Assembly: GCA_028290305.1 (NCBI GenBank)
Contig: JAQGKC010000017.1
Location: 1-33,172 of the forward strand
Direction of reading: 5' to 3'
DNA from: Bradyrhizobium sp.
GTDB lineage: Bacteria > Pseudomonadota > Alphaproteobacteria > Rhizobiales > Xanthobacteraceae
Length of the DNA stretch: 33,172 nt
Shown: one piece after another, positions 1-7,047 of the stretch
How positions within the stretch are numbered: the first letter of the stretch is position 1
Layout of the letters: every line of letters starts with the position of its first letter
Translations under genes and position numbers: made by a program
The notes under the pieces: generated by a model
What the model was told of the DNA's origin: nothing
What the model saw: the letters and a program-made list of their open reading frames with translations, nothing else
Databases searched by the model: none

Positions 1-414
1 TACGAGCGCTAGAGCTGCTTTCGCGCAGTCGATGTCGTTCTGCACTGTGGGCGCACCGCTCAGCCCGATCGCCCCGACAACTTCTCCGTTCACCTTAATG
101 GGAAACCCTCCACCCCACGCCGCCATACGCGCAAGCGTGGGGATACCGGCCAAAAGCGACGGGTCGCTCTGGATAAAGTTGAAAAACTCCTGCGTGGAGA
201 CGCCGAACAGAGCTGTGTATGCTTTGTTCTGGGCCATCTCAATCGTAGGGAGCGGGGCGCCATCCATCCGGCCAAAGGCCTTGAGATTGCCGCCGTCGTC
301 GAGAATCGCTACGTTCTCGCTAACGCCAAGTTCTCTGGCTTTCGCCACCGCTGCATCCACCATTTTCTGTGCTATCTCATAAGAGATGCTGTATTTCTTC
401 ACCACGTCGGCCAT
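1..414 (-). CDS. GlcG/HbpS-family heme-binding protein (3' end outside window)
   Basis: The frame is open from an ATG at 414 to the window edge (138 codons), so the C-terminus is missing. Seen: an N-terminal helix rich in KMVDAAVAKARELG, then VAILDDGGNLKAFGRMDG, PTIEMAQNKAYTA, a GGGFPI segment and GEVVGAIGLSGA. These are the hallmarks of the GlcG/HbpS fold (usually about 135-165 aa), a family of small heme- or cofactor-binding proteins often beside oxidoreductases. A very strong Shine-Dalgarno (GGAGGGAGGAG) lies just before the ATG. The next feature on the same strand is a dehydrogenase remnant, and a divergent LysR gene follows, so this looks like the residue of a small catabolic operon. Family call is firm; substrate unknown. 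Confidence 0.88.
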   Translation of the reverse strand, partial: MADVVKKYSISYEIAQKMVDAAVAKARELGVSENVAILDDGGNLKAFGRMDGAPLPTIEMAQNKAYTALFGVSTQEFFNFIQSDPSLLAGIPTLARMAAWGGGFPIKVNGEVVGAIGLSGAPTVQNDIDCAKAALALV

Positions 415-485
415 TGGACTCCTCCCTCCACTTGAGATGCGTTTCGCGTTCGGGTGTGGTTCGTCATAGTCGCGCCCGGATAGGA

Positions 486-551
486 TCAGTTAGCGGTGTG
501 ACCGCCGTCGACGTTCAGGACATGGCCGGTGATGTATGAAGCGCTTTGAAG
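486..551 (-). pseudogene. 3' remnant of a short-chain dehydrogenase/reductase
   Basis: On the minus strand the frame ending with TGA at 486-488 reads SASYITGHVLNVDGGHTAN. This is the conserved C-terminal strand of SDR enzymes, which typically end with S-x-YITG-x-x-L-x-VDGG. Upstream of about position 551 the frame (ACDCRRLQ and beyond) no longer resembles the SDR helix that should precede it, and no start is present. The rest of the gene is therefore deleted. It sits between the GlcG/HbpS gene and the divergent LysR gene. Confidence 0.7.
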
Positions 552-659
552 CCGCCGGCAGTCGCAGGCGCTTTCATTCCAAGCCATGTAGTCTCCGCTG
601 GCGCCCGTTTAAAATACTTTGTAAGCTGGGGGGCATGCCTTTGAGATATGGAAAGCGCT

Positions 660-1634
660 ATGGAGCTACGGCACCTTCGCTATTTCATTGCGGTCGCCGA
701 GGAGGGCAGCCTGACGCTCGCGGCTGAGAAGAGGTTGCATACGGCGCAGCCTTCTCTCAGCCGCCAAATCCGCGATCTCGAATACGAGGTTGGCGTCCAG
801 TTGATGAGCCGCAGCGTGCACGGCATAGAATTGACCGCTGCTGGTAAGGCCTTTCTCGACCATGCCCGGCTGGCGCTCACCCAGACAGAGGCAGCCAAGG
901 AAGCAGCGCGGCGAGCGGCTCACCCCGCCAAGCCGACCTTCGCTCTAGGGTTTCTCACAGGGAAAGAAATAAATTGGTTGCCTGAAGCGATGCGCATCCT
1001 TCACGATGAACTGCCCAATATAGAGGTCACGGTCTCAAGCCAGAATTCCCCGGACCTCGCTGACGCCTTGATGCGGGGCAGGCTCGACGCCGCGTTCATG
1101 CGGCCGGAAGAGCGGGCGGACGAGCTGGCTTACAGGCGTGTGATTACGGAGCCGTTCGTCGTCCTGTTCCCCAGCGACCACCGCCTTGCCGCGCATGACG
1201 CCGTCGAGCTGCGAGAGATCGTGGGCGAAACATTCATCATACCATCGAAGACGGCCCCGACCTCGCGCGTTGTGATCGAGGACTATCTGAAGCGGTCCGG
1301 CCTGGATATCATTCCGGATCACGAAGTGGACAACATTACCCATGCGCTGTCCATGATCGCGTCGACCGGCGCCGTAGCGCTGCTGCCCGCCTACCCAAAT
1401 AATCTTCTTCCTTGGTCCGTAACCAGCCGTCCGATCCGAGGAGATGCCCCAACGATCGACTTGGTTGTCGGCTACAACAAGGCGAATAGATCGCCGATCC
1501 TGAAGCTATTCCTTTCGAGAGTCGATGACTTGTGCGCCCAGACGTCCAGCAAGGGCCGGATGGCTCCATCCCGTCCTTTGTCCGAGGCCGATTACAGGGC
1601 GCAGCTGCGCCCGGCTCGAATTCCGACCGGCTAG
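660..1634 (+). CDS. LysR-family transcriptional regulator
   Basis: A 324-aa protein of usual LysR length. Residues 1-60 form the winged HTH: MELRHLRYFIAVAEEGSLTLAA, then TAQPSLSRQIRDLE and a wing near residue 60. Residues about 90-295 are the periplasmic-binding-like effector domain (FALGFLTG..., DAAFMRPE, ALLPAY). I chose ATG 660 over the in-frame ATG at 648 because the family starts at MELRHLRYF and GGAAAG lies 5 nt before 660. It is divergent from the SDR remnant and GlcG/HbpS gene, which LysR proteins often control; with the SDR destroyed its regulon is probably partly lost. Host gene, not phage. Confidence 0.93.
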   Translation: MELRHLRYFIAVAEEGSLTLAAEKRLHTAQPSLSRQIRDLEYEVGVQLMSRSVHGIELTAAGKAFLDHARLALTQTEAAKEAARRAAHPAKPTFALGFLTGKEINWLPEAMRILHDELPNIEVTVSSQNSPDLADALMRGRLDAAFMRPEERADELAYRRVITEPFVVLFPSDHRLAAHDAVELREIVGETFIIPSKTAPTSRVVIEDYLKRSGLDIIPDHEVDNITHALSMIASTGAVALLPAYPNNLLPWSVTSRPIRGDAPTIDLVVGYNKANRSPILKLFLSRVDDLCAQTSSKGRMAPSRPLSEADYRAQLRPARIPTG

Positions 1635-1749
1635 TGACCTCGAGGACTTCGTTGGTAGAGATTTGCTGCCCCGCGCGCAGCGCGCATGTGATCTGTCCGC
1701 GCCGACGCGGTGATCGATGAGGTGGCGGAACGCTCGCCGGCTGGCACGA

Positions 1750-1807
1750 ATGTCCGGTTAGGGTCATTTGCGTCGATTTTGGCATGTCCGCTCATGTCCG
1801 GTTAGGG
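1750..1807. repeat. Direct repeats in the host/phage junction spacer
   Basis: The 266-bp stretch 1635-1900 has no gene I trust. It holds ATGTCCGGTTAGGG at 1750-1763 and again at 1794-1807, with a third ATGTCCG at 1784. Just after, at about 1824-1850, CCGGTT occurs three times at 8-9 bp spacing. This spacer separates host-type genes from the first leftward phage-type gene, so an attachment site could lie here, but no partner core is in the window. Repeats of this ATGTCCG type are also common in Bradyrhizobium spacers, which weakens the att reading. Confidence 0.5.
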
Positions 1808-1900
1808 GGGGTAATCTCGGAAGTGCCGGTTGCCCGGTTTTGCCGGTTCCGCATCACCTCCTTAGCAACGTTCGACACGACGTTGCGATCGCGGGGACAT

Positions 1901-2470
1901 TCAAGCTGCTGCATGGACCACCTGTTCTGCCTGGACAATCGAGTCATAGGCGGCGCGCCAGATCGGATAGTTGACGTTGCGGACCTTTTCGAGCACGTCG
2001 ATCAGCAGCTTCTTCTCAGGCACATAGACTCGTGCGAAGCCGCCACCATTGGCGATGATGTCGCTGGTGTTGCTGAGCATGTCCGCGCACTTGATGAACT
2101 GACCGCGCCAGGATGCACCGGCCAGGAATTGACGGTCGATCGCCTTGCGCAGCGCCCGGTTGCCCATGCCTTCCGGCGTGTTTCCGCTGTCGGGTCGGCT
2201 GACATCGGTGACCTCGACAACCAGGTTGGCGATGACGTGCCCAAACGCGAAGCACAGATCGGCGTAGGTGGTCTTGGTGTCCTCCAGGGTATCGTGCAGC
2301 CAGCCGGCGGCGACGACATCAGGCGTTGCGCCGTATTGCAGCAGGGTGCGCGCCACCTCCTGCAGGTGATGCCAGTAGGGCACACCAGTGAACCTGCGCT
2401 TCTGATCGCCGTGCGCTCGTCTAGCGAAGTCCTCGGCGGTTCGGATCAGGGTCCAGACTCTGTCGGTCAT
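1901..2470 (-). CDS. HD-domain (p)ppGpp hydrolase-like protein (MESH1/SpoT HD type)
   Basis: A 189-aa protein that is essentially a single HD phosphohydrolase domain. Visible metal-site motifs: H34/H35 in PYWHHLQEVA, H59-D60 with E63-D64 in LHDTLEDT, and D130 in IKCADMLSN. The HDxxED motif and the K-x-A-D-x-x-x-N segment are those of the RelA/SpoT hydrolase domain and stand-alone MESH1, which remove pyrophosphate from (p)ppGpp in a Mn-dependent reaction; some relatives act on other nucleotides. No synthetase, TGS or ACT domain is present. It ends the leftward array, 3 nt after the stop of the upstream gene. Phage copies may tune host alarmones; substrate is inferred. Confidence 0.8.
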   Translation of the reverse strand: MTDRVWTLIRTAEDFARRAHGDQKRRFTGVPYWHHLQEVARTLLQYGATPDVVAAGWLHDTLEDTKTTYADLCFAFGHVIANLVVEVTDVSRPDSGNTPEGMGNRALRKAIDRQFLAGASWRGQFIKCADMLSNTSDIIANGGGFARVYVPEKKLLIDVLEKVRNVNYPIWRAAYDSIVQAEQVVHAAA

Positions 2471-2473
2471 GGC

Positions 2474-2671
2474 TTAGGCGGCCTTCTCGTTGTCGTTGTT
2501 GGCGGGATGCATCGCGTTGAGGCGCACGGCCAGGACGTGGATGTTGAGCGTCATCGGCTCTTTCCAGGCGAAGCCTGCGCGGTCGCGGTGCGTGTGGGTC
2601 CAGCTGACCTGGTCGACGACGACAGTCGTGAATGGCAGCCGATAGTCCGGGTGGGCTCCGATAGCGAACAT
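2474..2671 (-). CDS. Hypothetical protein (65 aa)
   Basis: The start was taken at ATG 2671 because GAGAGG lies 5-9 nt upstream and a GAATGCAAA element is immediately before that. A longer frame to 2716 would begin inside the element. The product opens MFAIGAHPDYRLPF and ends NNDNEKAA; it is soluble with no recognised domain. It is followed 3 nt later by the HD hydrolase gene and is probably co-transcribed with it. Confidence 0.7.
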   Translation of the reverse strand: MFAIGAHPDYRLPFTTVVVDQVSWTHTHRDRAGFAWKEPMTLNIHVLAVRLNAMHPANNDNEKAA

Positions 2672-2683
2672 GCTGGCCTCTCG

Positions 2684-2726
2684 TTTGCATTCTATTTGCA
2701 CAGCAGGCAATTGCATTCAAGCAAAG
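2684..2726. promoter_or_regulatory. Two copies of the TTTGCATTC dyad element
   Basis: TTTGCATTC at 2684-2692 is followed by TTTGCA at 2695-2700, and TTGCATTCAAGCAAAG lies at 2711-2726. Read leftward these give GAATGCAAA directly before the ribosome-binding site of the 65-aa gene, plus a second full dyad overlapping the stop of the upstream 32-aa gene. Members of a dispersed family, see findings. Confidence 0.6.
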
Positions 2727-2815
2727 ATTATGGCACACCAAACCAGCGCCGAGAGAACAATCGCGGTTCCGATTGTCCTGGCGCTGATGAACTCTCGCGG
2801 GCTGGCCTGGAGCAT
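2717..2815 (-). CDS. Small single-pass membrane protein (32 aa)
   Basis: ATG 2815 has a near-ideal AGGAGG (2825-2830, complement) with 9-nt spacing. The product starts MLQASPREFISARTIG and continues with a hydrophobic helix, TAIVLSALVWCAIIFA, ending at the C-terminus. No family recognised. The strong start signal and clean hydrophobic helix argue for a real gene despite its size. It lies between the secreted 133-aa gene and the 65-aa gene on the same strand. Confidence 0.6.
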   Translation of the reverse strand: MLQASPREFISARTIGTAIVLSALVWCAIIFA

Positions 2816-2862
2816 GATGATAACCCTCCTGATCGTGTTGATCGAGAAGTTGCGGCGGCGCG

Positions 2863-3264
2863 CTACTTCTTCGTCATGAGCCCGTTTTCGACGGGGAAGC
2901 GACCGTACTTGCGGCAGAAACCGCGCTCGCCGAGCTTGGTAATTTCGCCACCCAGCTCAGCCATATCCGCCCGCACCACCTGGGTGACGGCAGGGATCAG
3001 CTTCTCGCGGTCGTAATCAACGCCGGAGTTTGCGAATAAGGCATTGGCGACCGCCGGACCAATGGTCTCGAAGTCGACGCCGCTGGCATCGGCCCAAACT
3101 CGCGGGCCGCTGTTGATCGCTTCATAGTTAGGCCCGCAGTGCAGGACGACGCCGGCCGTTACCACCATCAGGTGGATGAAGGTTTTTGTCTCGTCGGCAC
3201 GGGCAGGGGAGGTGAAAGCAAGCGTCAGCGCTGCCGCCGACGCAACGAATGCGCTCGATTTCAT
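2863..3264 (-). CDS. Secreted hypothetical protein with signal peptide (133 aa)
   Basis: Start at ATG 3264, which gives a classical Sec signal peptide: KSS, a hydrophobic core AALTLAF, then TSPARADE with cleavage after ARA. The longer frame to 3363 would bury it. The mature part is about 110 aa with two cysteines (in VVLHCGPNY and RGFCRKYG) that could form one disulfide in the periplasm. No known domain; one lone secreted protein in an array of cytosolic phage-type proteins. The 260-bp leader (3265-3525) shows no other gene, only a degenerate ACGA-rich repeat tract near 3330-3370. Confidence 0.75.
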   Translation of the reverse strand: MKSSAFVASAAALTLAFTSPARADETKTFIHLMVVTAGVVLHCGPNYEAINSGPRVWADASGVDFETIGPAVANALFANSGVDYDREKLIPAVTQVVRADMAELGGEITKLGERGFCRKYGRFPVENGLMTKK

Positions 3265-3525
3265 GGTGGTTCTCTTGATGTTGGGGGGGGAGGATTGGGC
3301 TTGGAAACGGGAGACTGGACGTTCAACACGAACGAAGCACGACGGACGATGCACGATGAACAATCAACGACAGCTCATAGGACCGGTGACGAGATACGAT
3401 GCCGACGACATGCGCGGCTTGGGGTTTATCCGGTTAACGAGGAGCGTTTGCCAGCAAGGGCTTGATCATGAGCAGCCTGACGGCTACGGGTTTGTGTTTT
3501 CGGTTCAGCCTCCCGCCCATCGGCC

Positions 3526-4116
3526 TTAGATGATACCCAGCTGCAGGAGCAGCGAGACATCTTCCTCGGCGATTTCGATCTTCACCGCCGCGTTCTTGGC
3601 GGTGCGTTCATCTTCAGTGGTATCAATCAGTCGCTTCAATCCGGCGATCTTCTGGACCAGATCATCGTGCATCGGGCCGGGAATGACCGGGACAGCAACC
3701 GAGCGCTCGGCGCGGCCATAGCCGTGCCGGTCCGGATTGTTTAGGTTGTTCAGCGCCAGCTTCAGCTCGGCGACGACCTGTTCGTGAGGAGGCACGGTCG
3801 CAGCCGCAGCCAGCTTCTTGTAGATCGCCAGGAGGCGGGCGGCATGGGCGTTGCTGGCGAGCAGATCCTCGATGCCGTTGGCGGCGTTCGCCTTGGCGAT
3901 CTTGGTCCGGATATCGGAGAGAATCTCCGACAACTGGACGTATTCGTTCATCCGCTTGAGCAGCGCATCGCAGCCCGTCTTGAGAACCGGCGTCGGCTCG
4001 GCGACGTTCTCGTCGATCAGCAGGGATACCGCAACGCTGGTCGGCAGTTCGACCTTGGCCACGATGGCTTCGAGTTCCTTGCGCAGTTTGAGTGCGCGCT
4101 TCAGAGTGATTTGCAT
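3526..4116 (-). CDS. Hypothetical coiled-coil-type phage protein (196 aa)
   Basis: Start at ATG 4116, preceded by AAGGA at good spacing and directly by a GAATGCAAA element. The frame also runs to 4134, but that would put the start inside the element. The protein is mostly helical: ITLKRALKLRKELEAIVAK, a central helix with LSEILSDIRTKIAKAN, and a C-terminal acidic segment (EIAEEDVSLLLQLGII). No domain recognised. It lies just downstream of the tRNA-Glu gene on the same strand and begins the 3'-most part of the leftward array. Confidence 0.8.
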   Translation of the reverse strand: MQITLKRALKLRKELEAIVAKVELPTSVAVSLLIDENVAEPTPVLKTGCDALLKRMNEYVQLSEILSDIRTKIAKANAANGIEDLLASNAHAARLLAIYKKLAAAATVPPHEQVVAELKLALNNLNNPDRHGYGRAERSVAVPVIPGPMHDDLVQKIAGLKRLIDTTEDERTAKNAAVKIEIAEEDVSLLLQLGII

Positions 4117-4127
4117 GATCCATTTCC

Positions 4128-4136
4128 TTTGCATTC
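4128..4136. promoter_or_regulatory. TTTGCATTC element in leader of the 196-aa gene
   Basis: Exact TTTGCATTC; leftward it reads GAATGCAAAGGA and merges into the Shine-Dalgarno of the gene starting at 4116. Confidence 0.55.
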
Positions 4137-4158
4137 ATGCTAGTGGATAGTCAAGTTT

Positions 4159-4233
4159 TGGCGCTCCCAGCTGGAATCGAACCAACCTCTTCGCCTTGAG
4201 AAGGCGACGTCCTAGCCGATAGACGATGGGAGC
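4159..4233 (-). tRNA. tRNA-Glu (anticodon CUC)
   Basis: A complete 75-nt cloverleaf including an encoded CCA. The acceptor stem GCUCCCA pairs with UGGGAGC, discriminator G. The anticodon arm is UCGCC-UUCUCAA-GGCGA with CUC at positions 34-36. The T arm is GUUGG-UUCGAUU-CCAGC with one G-U pair. The D-arm region GUCUAUCGGCUAGGAC is glutamate-like. It lies between two leftward protein genes with 42 and 7 nt of spacer, so it is probably cut from the same transcript. A host tRNA serving as attachment site was considered, but flanking genes on both sides are phage-type. Confidence 0.9.
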
Positions 4234-4240
4234 AATGGGG

Positions 4241-4372
4241 TTACACCGGATCGCAGTCGACGCTCTCGATCTTGACCCTGAAGCGCTGCGACACGACGCC
4301 GGACGATTGCACGACCTCGATCTCGCCCTTCCTCACCGGGATGGTGTGGAAGTTCATGGAATAGAGCTTCAT
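4241..4372 (-). CDS. Hypothetical protein (43 aa)
   Basis: Start at ATG 4372, with AGGTGAA just upstream; the longer frame to 4441 overlaps the preceding gene too far. A small soluble protein with a likely beta hairpin (IPVRKGEIEVVQSS, FRVKIESV). No family recognised. Its start lies 4 nt beyond the stop end of the upstream gene, and the tRNA-Glu gene follows 7 nt after its stop. Confidence 0.65.
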   Translation of the reverse strand: MKLYSMNFHTIPVRKGEIEVVQSSGVVSQRFRVKIESVDCDPV

Positions 4373-4376
4373 CGTT

Positions 4377-4625
4377 TCACCTGTCGGGCATGTGGTCGAT
4401 GCTAGGCGGGCGGAGACCGGCCGGCTCCTCAGCCCTTGCATGGGCGTCGTTGATGCGGGTCGACGCCAGGTCGAGCTGGTTCATCAGCTCCCGGGCCTGG
4501 ATCGGATACATGATCCCGCTGAAGCGGGTGCCGCCGCCCGGACCATAGATCGTGACGGAAACGCAATCGTTTTCGCCATCGTCTACGCGCCAGGGCGAGC
4601 AGAAGCCGGTCGCTACCTCACGCAT
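4377..4625 (-). CDS. Hypothetical protein (82 aa)
   Basis: Start ATG 4625 (MREVATGF) has CGGAG at 9-nt spacing and overlaps the upstream gene by 8 nt. The N-terminal half looks like a small beta fold (CVSVTIYGPGGGTRFSG), followed by a helix LMNQLDLASTRINDA. No known function. Part of the tight leftward operon. Confidence 0.7.
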   Translation of the reverse strand: MREVATGFCSPWRVDDGENDCVSVTIYGPGGGTRFSGIMYPIQARELMNQLDLASTRINDAHARAEEPAGLRPPSIDHMPDR

Positions 4626-4959
4626 CGGACATCTCCGGTTCACTCAATGTGGCGCCGATCTTGTCGAGTGCCGCAGCCATCACGTCGGGATCGGTGTTGC
4701 TGTTGACCGACGCCATGATGGTTTTAATTTCCAGCAACTGGTCGACCATGGTGACGAACTCCGGCCGGACATAGCCGGACGCATCGTTCCAGTCGTACTG
4801 TTTGACCTGGATTTCGTGGACCTCGATCTCCGGCTTGTATGTGTCGGAGGTGATGACCCGGCTTTTGATCAGGTCCACCCAATCGCTCGACTTGTCGCCC
4901 CAGCCCATCACCCGGTCGAGGTCGGCGGAGAACGTCAGCGTGATTGCCGTGCGCTTCAT
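4618..4959 (-). CDS. Hypothetical protein (113 aa)
   Basis: Opens MKRTAITLTFSADLDRVMGWGD; acidic, with a C-terminal helical stretch (MVDQLLEIKTIMASVN). The N-terminal strand pattern followed by a W-G-D loop is reminiscent of small phage DNA-metabolism accessories, but I cannot name a family. Four-base overlap with the gene before it shows translational coupling. Confidence 0.75.
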   Translation of the reverse strand: MKRTAITLTFSADLDRVMGWGDKSSDWVDLIKSRVITSDTYKPEIEVHEIQVKQYDWNDASGYVRPEFVTMVDQLLEIKTIMASVNSNTDPDVMAAALDKIGATLSEPEMSDA

Positions 4960-5246
4960 GTCTCGGACCTTTCGTTGATGGTTGCGCCATAGGTGTGGAT
5001 CTCACCCCAATTGATCGCGACCGATGGAGCGGCGGCCGGCATGATGGGGCACTCGAACACCCGGACCTTGTCCATGATGCCGAGATCGGGGTCGTATTCT
5101 TCGTCCAGCTCGTAATAGTCACGCCAGAGCTTGACCGCTTCGCTGGCGTCCGTTGCCCAGACGAACAGATCGCGGCTGACCACGCCGTCCTTGTCGACGT
5201 CGCACTGGTCATGGGTCGGGGCGACCAGATAGAGCATGCGTTCCAT
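4956..5246 (-). CDS. Hypothetical protein (96 aa)
   Basis: Begins MERMLYLVAPTHDQCDVDKDG and contains WATDASEAVKLWRDYYEL, a pattern resembling small phage proteins that carry an A-x-x-A-x-x-x-W helix; not assigned. Its stop overlaps the next start by 4 nt, and it lies 1 nt after the upstream gene, so it is internal to one polycistronic unit. Confidence 0.75.
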   Translation of the reverse strand: MERMLYLVAPTHDQCDVDKDGVVSRDLFVWATDASEAVKLWRDYYELDEEYDPDLGIMDKVRVFECPIMPAAAPSVAINWGEIHTYGATINERSET

Positions 5247-5247
5247 A

Positions 5248-5679
5248 TCAGCCTTCCTGTTCGATCAGGGTGGTGTTGAAGTCGACATCGTGGCTGCCTT
5301 CGACCTCGGACCAGTCCTCGATCACCATCTCCAGCACCCGGGCGAGAGCAGGGGGTACAGCCGCAAGGCAGGGGTAGGAGTCCGTTTCCTGCGCGCCGGC
5401 CAGCCGCAACAGCCAAGCATTGAGCCGGACCCGCGTCGCGGCAGGCAGATTTTCCTCGTCCAATTCCTCATCGGACGGGTGATCGTGGAGCCAGTCGATC
5501 AGGTCGTACAGTTCTTCCTCGCTGTGGGCCACGAGCAGCCATGCTTTGTTCTCGAAGCCTTGCAGGCGTTCGATCTCGGCGAGCGCGGCGTCGGCCGACT
5601 TGCTGCAGTCTTCGTCATCAACGACTACTTTGAGCGCAGCGTTGATGTCGTCCATGTAGTCGCAGGGGGAATATGACAT
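5248..5679 (-). CDS. Hypothetical acidic protein (143 aa)
   Basis: Start at ATG 5679 (MSYSPCDYMDD) with CGGAG upstream; the 196-aa version to 5838 would overlap the DUF7007-like gene extensively. Strongly acidic and helical (SEEELYDLIDWLHDHPSDEELDEE is split here by its position, residues about 53-76). It ends with a beta-like tail, VDFNTTLIEQEG. High negative charge is compatible with a DNA-mimic or inhibitor role, but that is only a possibility. Its start overlaps the upstream stop by one base. Confidence 0.75.
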   Translation of the reverse strand: MSYSPCDYMDDINAALKVVVDDEDCSKSADAALAEIERLQGFENKAWLLVAHSEEELYDLIDWLHDHPSDEELDEENLPAATRVRLNAWLLRLAGAQETDSYPCLAAVPPALARVLEMVIEDWSEVEGSHDVDFNTTLIEQEG

Positions 5680-6293
5680 CACGGCTTCTCCGGTTTTTCG
5701 ATTTCCTTGTCGCGGCTCACGTCGATGACGAAGAAGCCGCGGCGTTTTTGATAGAGGGCGCCTTCGACGAGAAACCACTTCTCCGCCTTGTCGCTGTCGC
5801 GCCGTGCGACGACGCCCACCTGACCCTTGGGAACCCAATGCGCCCAGTCACCCCAGGCAGCGGACACCACGAAGTTGGTCTCGTTCTCGGCCTTGAAGAT
5901 TTGATCGTCGCGGACTGTGGACTGGCCGCGCTCGAGAATGATGCCGGTGAACTGTTCGTACTGGTCGGGATGCCAGTTGCGGAACGTATCCATGGCAATC
6001 TCGAACTCGGTCCGGTCGGGCTTGCCTTCGATCTTGATTACGCGCTGAAAGCCGATCGGGTAGACCACGGCGGCCTTGGCCCACTCGCAATCTTCCTCGT
6101 ACCAGCCGCCCTCATTGCGCATGTAGCCCGGCATTCCGGCATTGCGCTCGCGGGACAGCTTGATGCCACCGTGGCTGGCGGTCGATACCGTCCAGATGCC
6201 AGGGGCCAGCTCGCGCTTGTCGTGGATCGCACCCCATGGCGATGACTTCGGGCAGGGGCAGGACTTGTACAAAGAGATGTTGTTGGTCATCAC
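5679..6293 (-). CDS. DUF7007-like protein (204 aa)
   Basis: The central segment GIWTVSTASHGGIKLSRER, followed by MPGYMRNEGGWYEEDCEWA, matches my memory of the DUF7007 domain, found in rhizobial plasmids and phages: the T-x-S-H-G-G-x-x-L and Y-E-E-D-C-E-W signatures. A CPCP motif lies near the N-terminus (residues 12-15). The C-terminal part (FVVSAAWGDWAHWVPKG, then VGVVARR) looks like a compact beta domain. Function of the family is unknown. It overlaps its neighbours by 1 and 4 nt. The start could be either of the first two methionines. Confidence 0.8.
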   Translation of the reverse strand: MMTNNISLYKSCPCPKSSPWGAIHDKRELAPGIWTVSTASHGGIKLSRERNAGMPGYMRNEGGWYEEDCEWAKAAVVYPIGFQRVIKIEGKPDRTEFEIAMDTFRNWHPDQYEQFTGIILERGQSTVRDDQIFKAENETNFVVSAAWGDWAHWVPKGQVGVVARRDSDKAEKWFLVEGALYQKRRGFFVIDVSRDKEIEKPEKP

Positions 6294-6706
6294 GCCCTCC
6301 CGGCGTAGAACTTGGCGACGTTCTCACGCGCCGTGCGGAAATCGGCGACCACGGCGGCCGGATTGTGCTCGTTGGGGATGGACGGATAGCCGTGAGTGTC
6401 CCAATCGAAGCAGAACAGCATCAGCTGCGGGACAAACTCGAAATCCCAGCAGATCAGGCCGTCGCGCTCTTCTTCCGTCATGCCGCTCCACATCGTCTCG
6501 ATCGCGGGCGCCATGCTCCAGGCGGCGCGGCGCATCTCGGCGGCACCGTGGTTCTCGCACCACTGCGTGATCATCTCTTCGGCTTCCTTGAAGGGATGGC
6601 CTTCGGGCAACTTCTTGCGGGCAAGCAGCATGTGATCTTCGAGCACGGCATAGGCGGCCAGTGCTGTTTCGATGATCAGGTAGTTTGTCGTGATCTGCTC
6701 GGACAT
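6290..6706 (-). CDS. Hypothetical protein (138 aa)
   Basis: Begins MSEQITTNYLIIETALAAYAVLEDHM and is helical, with tryptophans spaced through the protein (TQWCENHG, AAWSMAP, CWDFEFVP, CFDWDTHG). No domain recognised. Stop overlaps the DUF7007-like start by 4 nt. Confidence 0.75.
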   Translation of the reverse strand: MSEQITTNYLIIETALAAYAVLEDHMLLARKKLPEGHPFKEAEEMITQWCENHGAAEMRRAAWSMAPAIETMWSGMTEEERDGLICWDFEFVPQLMLFCFDWDTHGYPSIPNEHNPAAVVADFRTARENVAKFYAGRA

Positions 6707-6798
6707 TGTTGATTTCCTGCTTGGTGTTGCGGCGAAACCGGCGGCGCATCATCGCGCTGACGCGGCTCTTGGCGCGCTTCGTAGTCGAAGGGGTTCAT
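6676..6798 (-). CDS. Possible small protein (40 aa), overlapping
   Basis: ATG 6798 overlaps the upstream stop as ATGA, as most junctions of this operon do. The product MNPFDYEARQEPRQRDDAPP and onward is polar and probably disordered. It overlaps the next gene by 31 nt, more than its neighbours do, so it is less certain. It fills what would otherwise be an unusual 88-nt gap. Confidence 0.45.
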   Translation of the reverse strand: MNPFDYEARQEPRQRDDAPPVSPQHQAGNQQCPSRSRQTT

Positions 6799-7046
6799 TG
6801 TTCCGGCCTGCAGCGGATGGGAGCGCGGATGTGCTCGTCCCATGCCGTGAACTGGTCGGCGCACGGCTTGCAGTAGAACAGGCGGGCGTCGGTGAAGGTC
6901 TCGTGGTCCATCATCGAGTACTGCGACCGACCGGCGAGCGGCGCGAGGCAACCGGACCGGTTGCAGTGACCGTCCTTCAGGCCTTTGTCCTCGGGGTAAC
7001 CTTCCTGCAGGTTGCGTCGGCGCTTGGCGCGTTCGAACATGCTCAT
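6795..7046 (-). CDS. Small protein with paired cysteine motifs (83 aa)
   Basis: Start at ATG 7046 (MSMFERAKRRRN), with AGAGGA 5 nt upstream; the longer 7172 frame is not supported. Cysteines occur as C-x4-C (GHCNRSGCLAP) and C-x2-C (FYCKPCADQF), so a single zinc ribbon is likely, after a very basic N-terminus (RAKRRRN). This suggests nucleic-acid binding, but no specific family is recognised. Confidence 0.72.
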   Translation of the reverse strand: MSMFERAKRRRNLQEGYPEDKGLKDGHCNRSGCLAPLAGRSQYSMMDHETFTDARLFYCKPCADQFTAWDEHIRAPIRCRPEQ

Positions 7047-7047
7047 G

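Noticed and set aside
1750..1807. Prophage attachment core from the ATGTCCGGTTAGGG repeats
   Set aside because: Both copies are 44 bp apart on the same side of the phage; no copy is at a right junction in the window, and similar repeats occur in host spacers.
1784..3016. 410-aa plus-strand frame across the HD hydrolase region
   Set aside because: Antisense to the intact HDxxED gene and two others; no domain in it.
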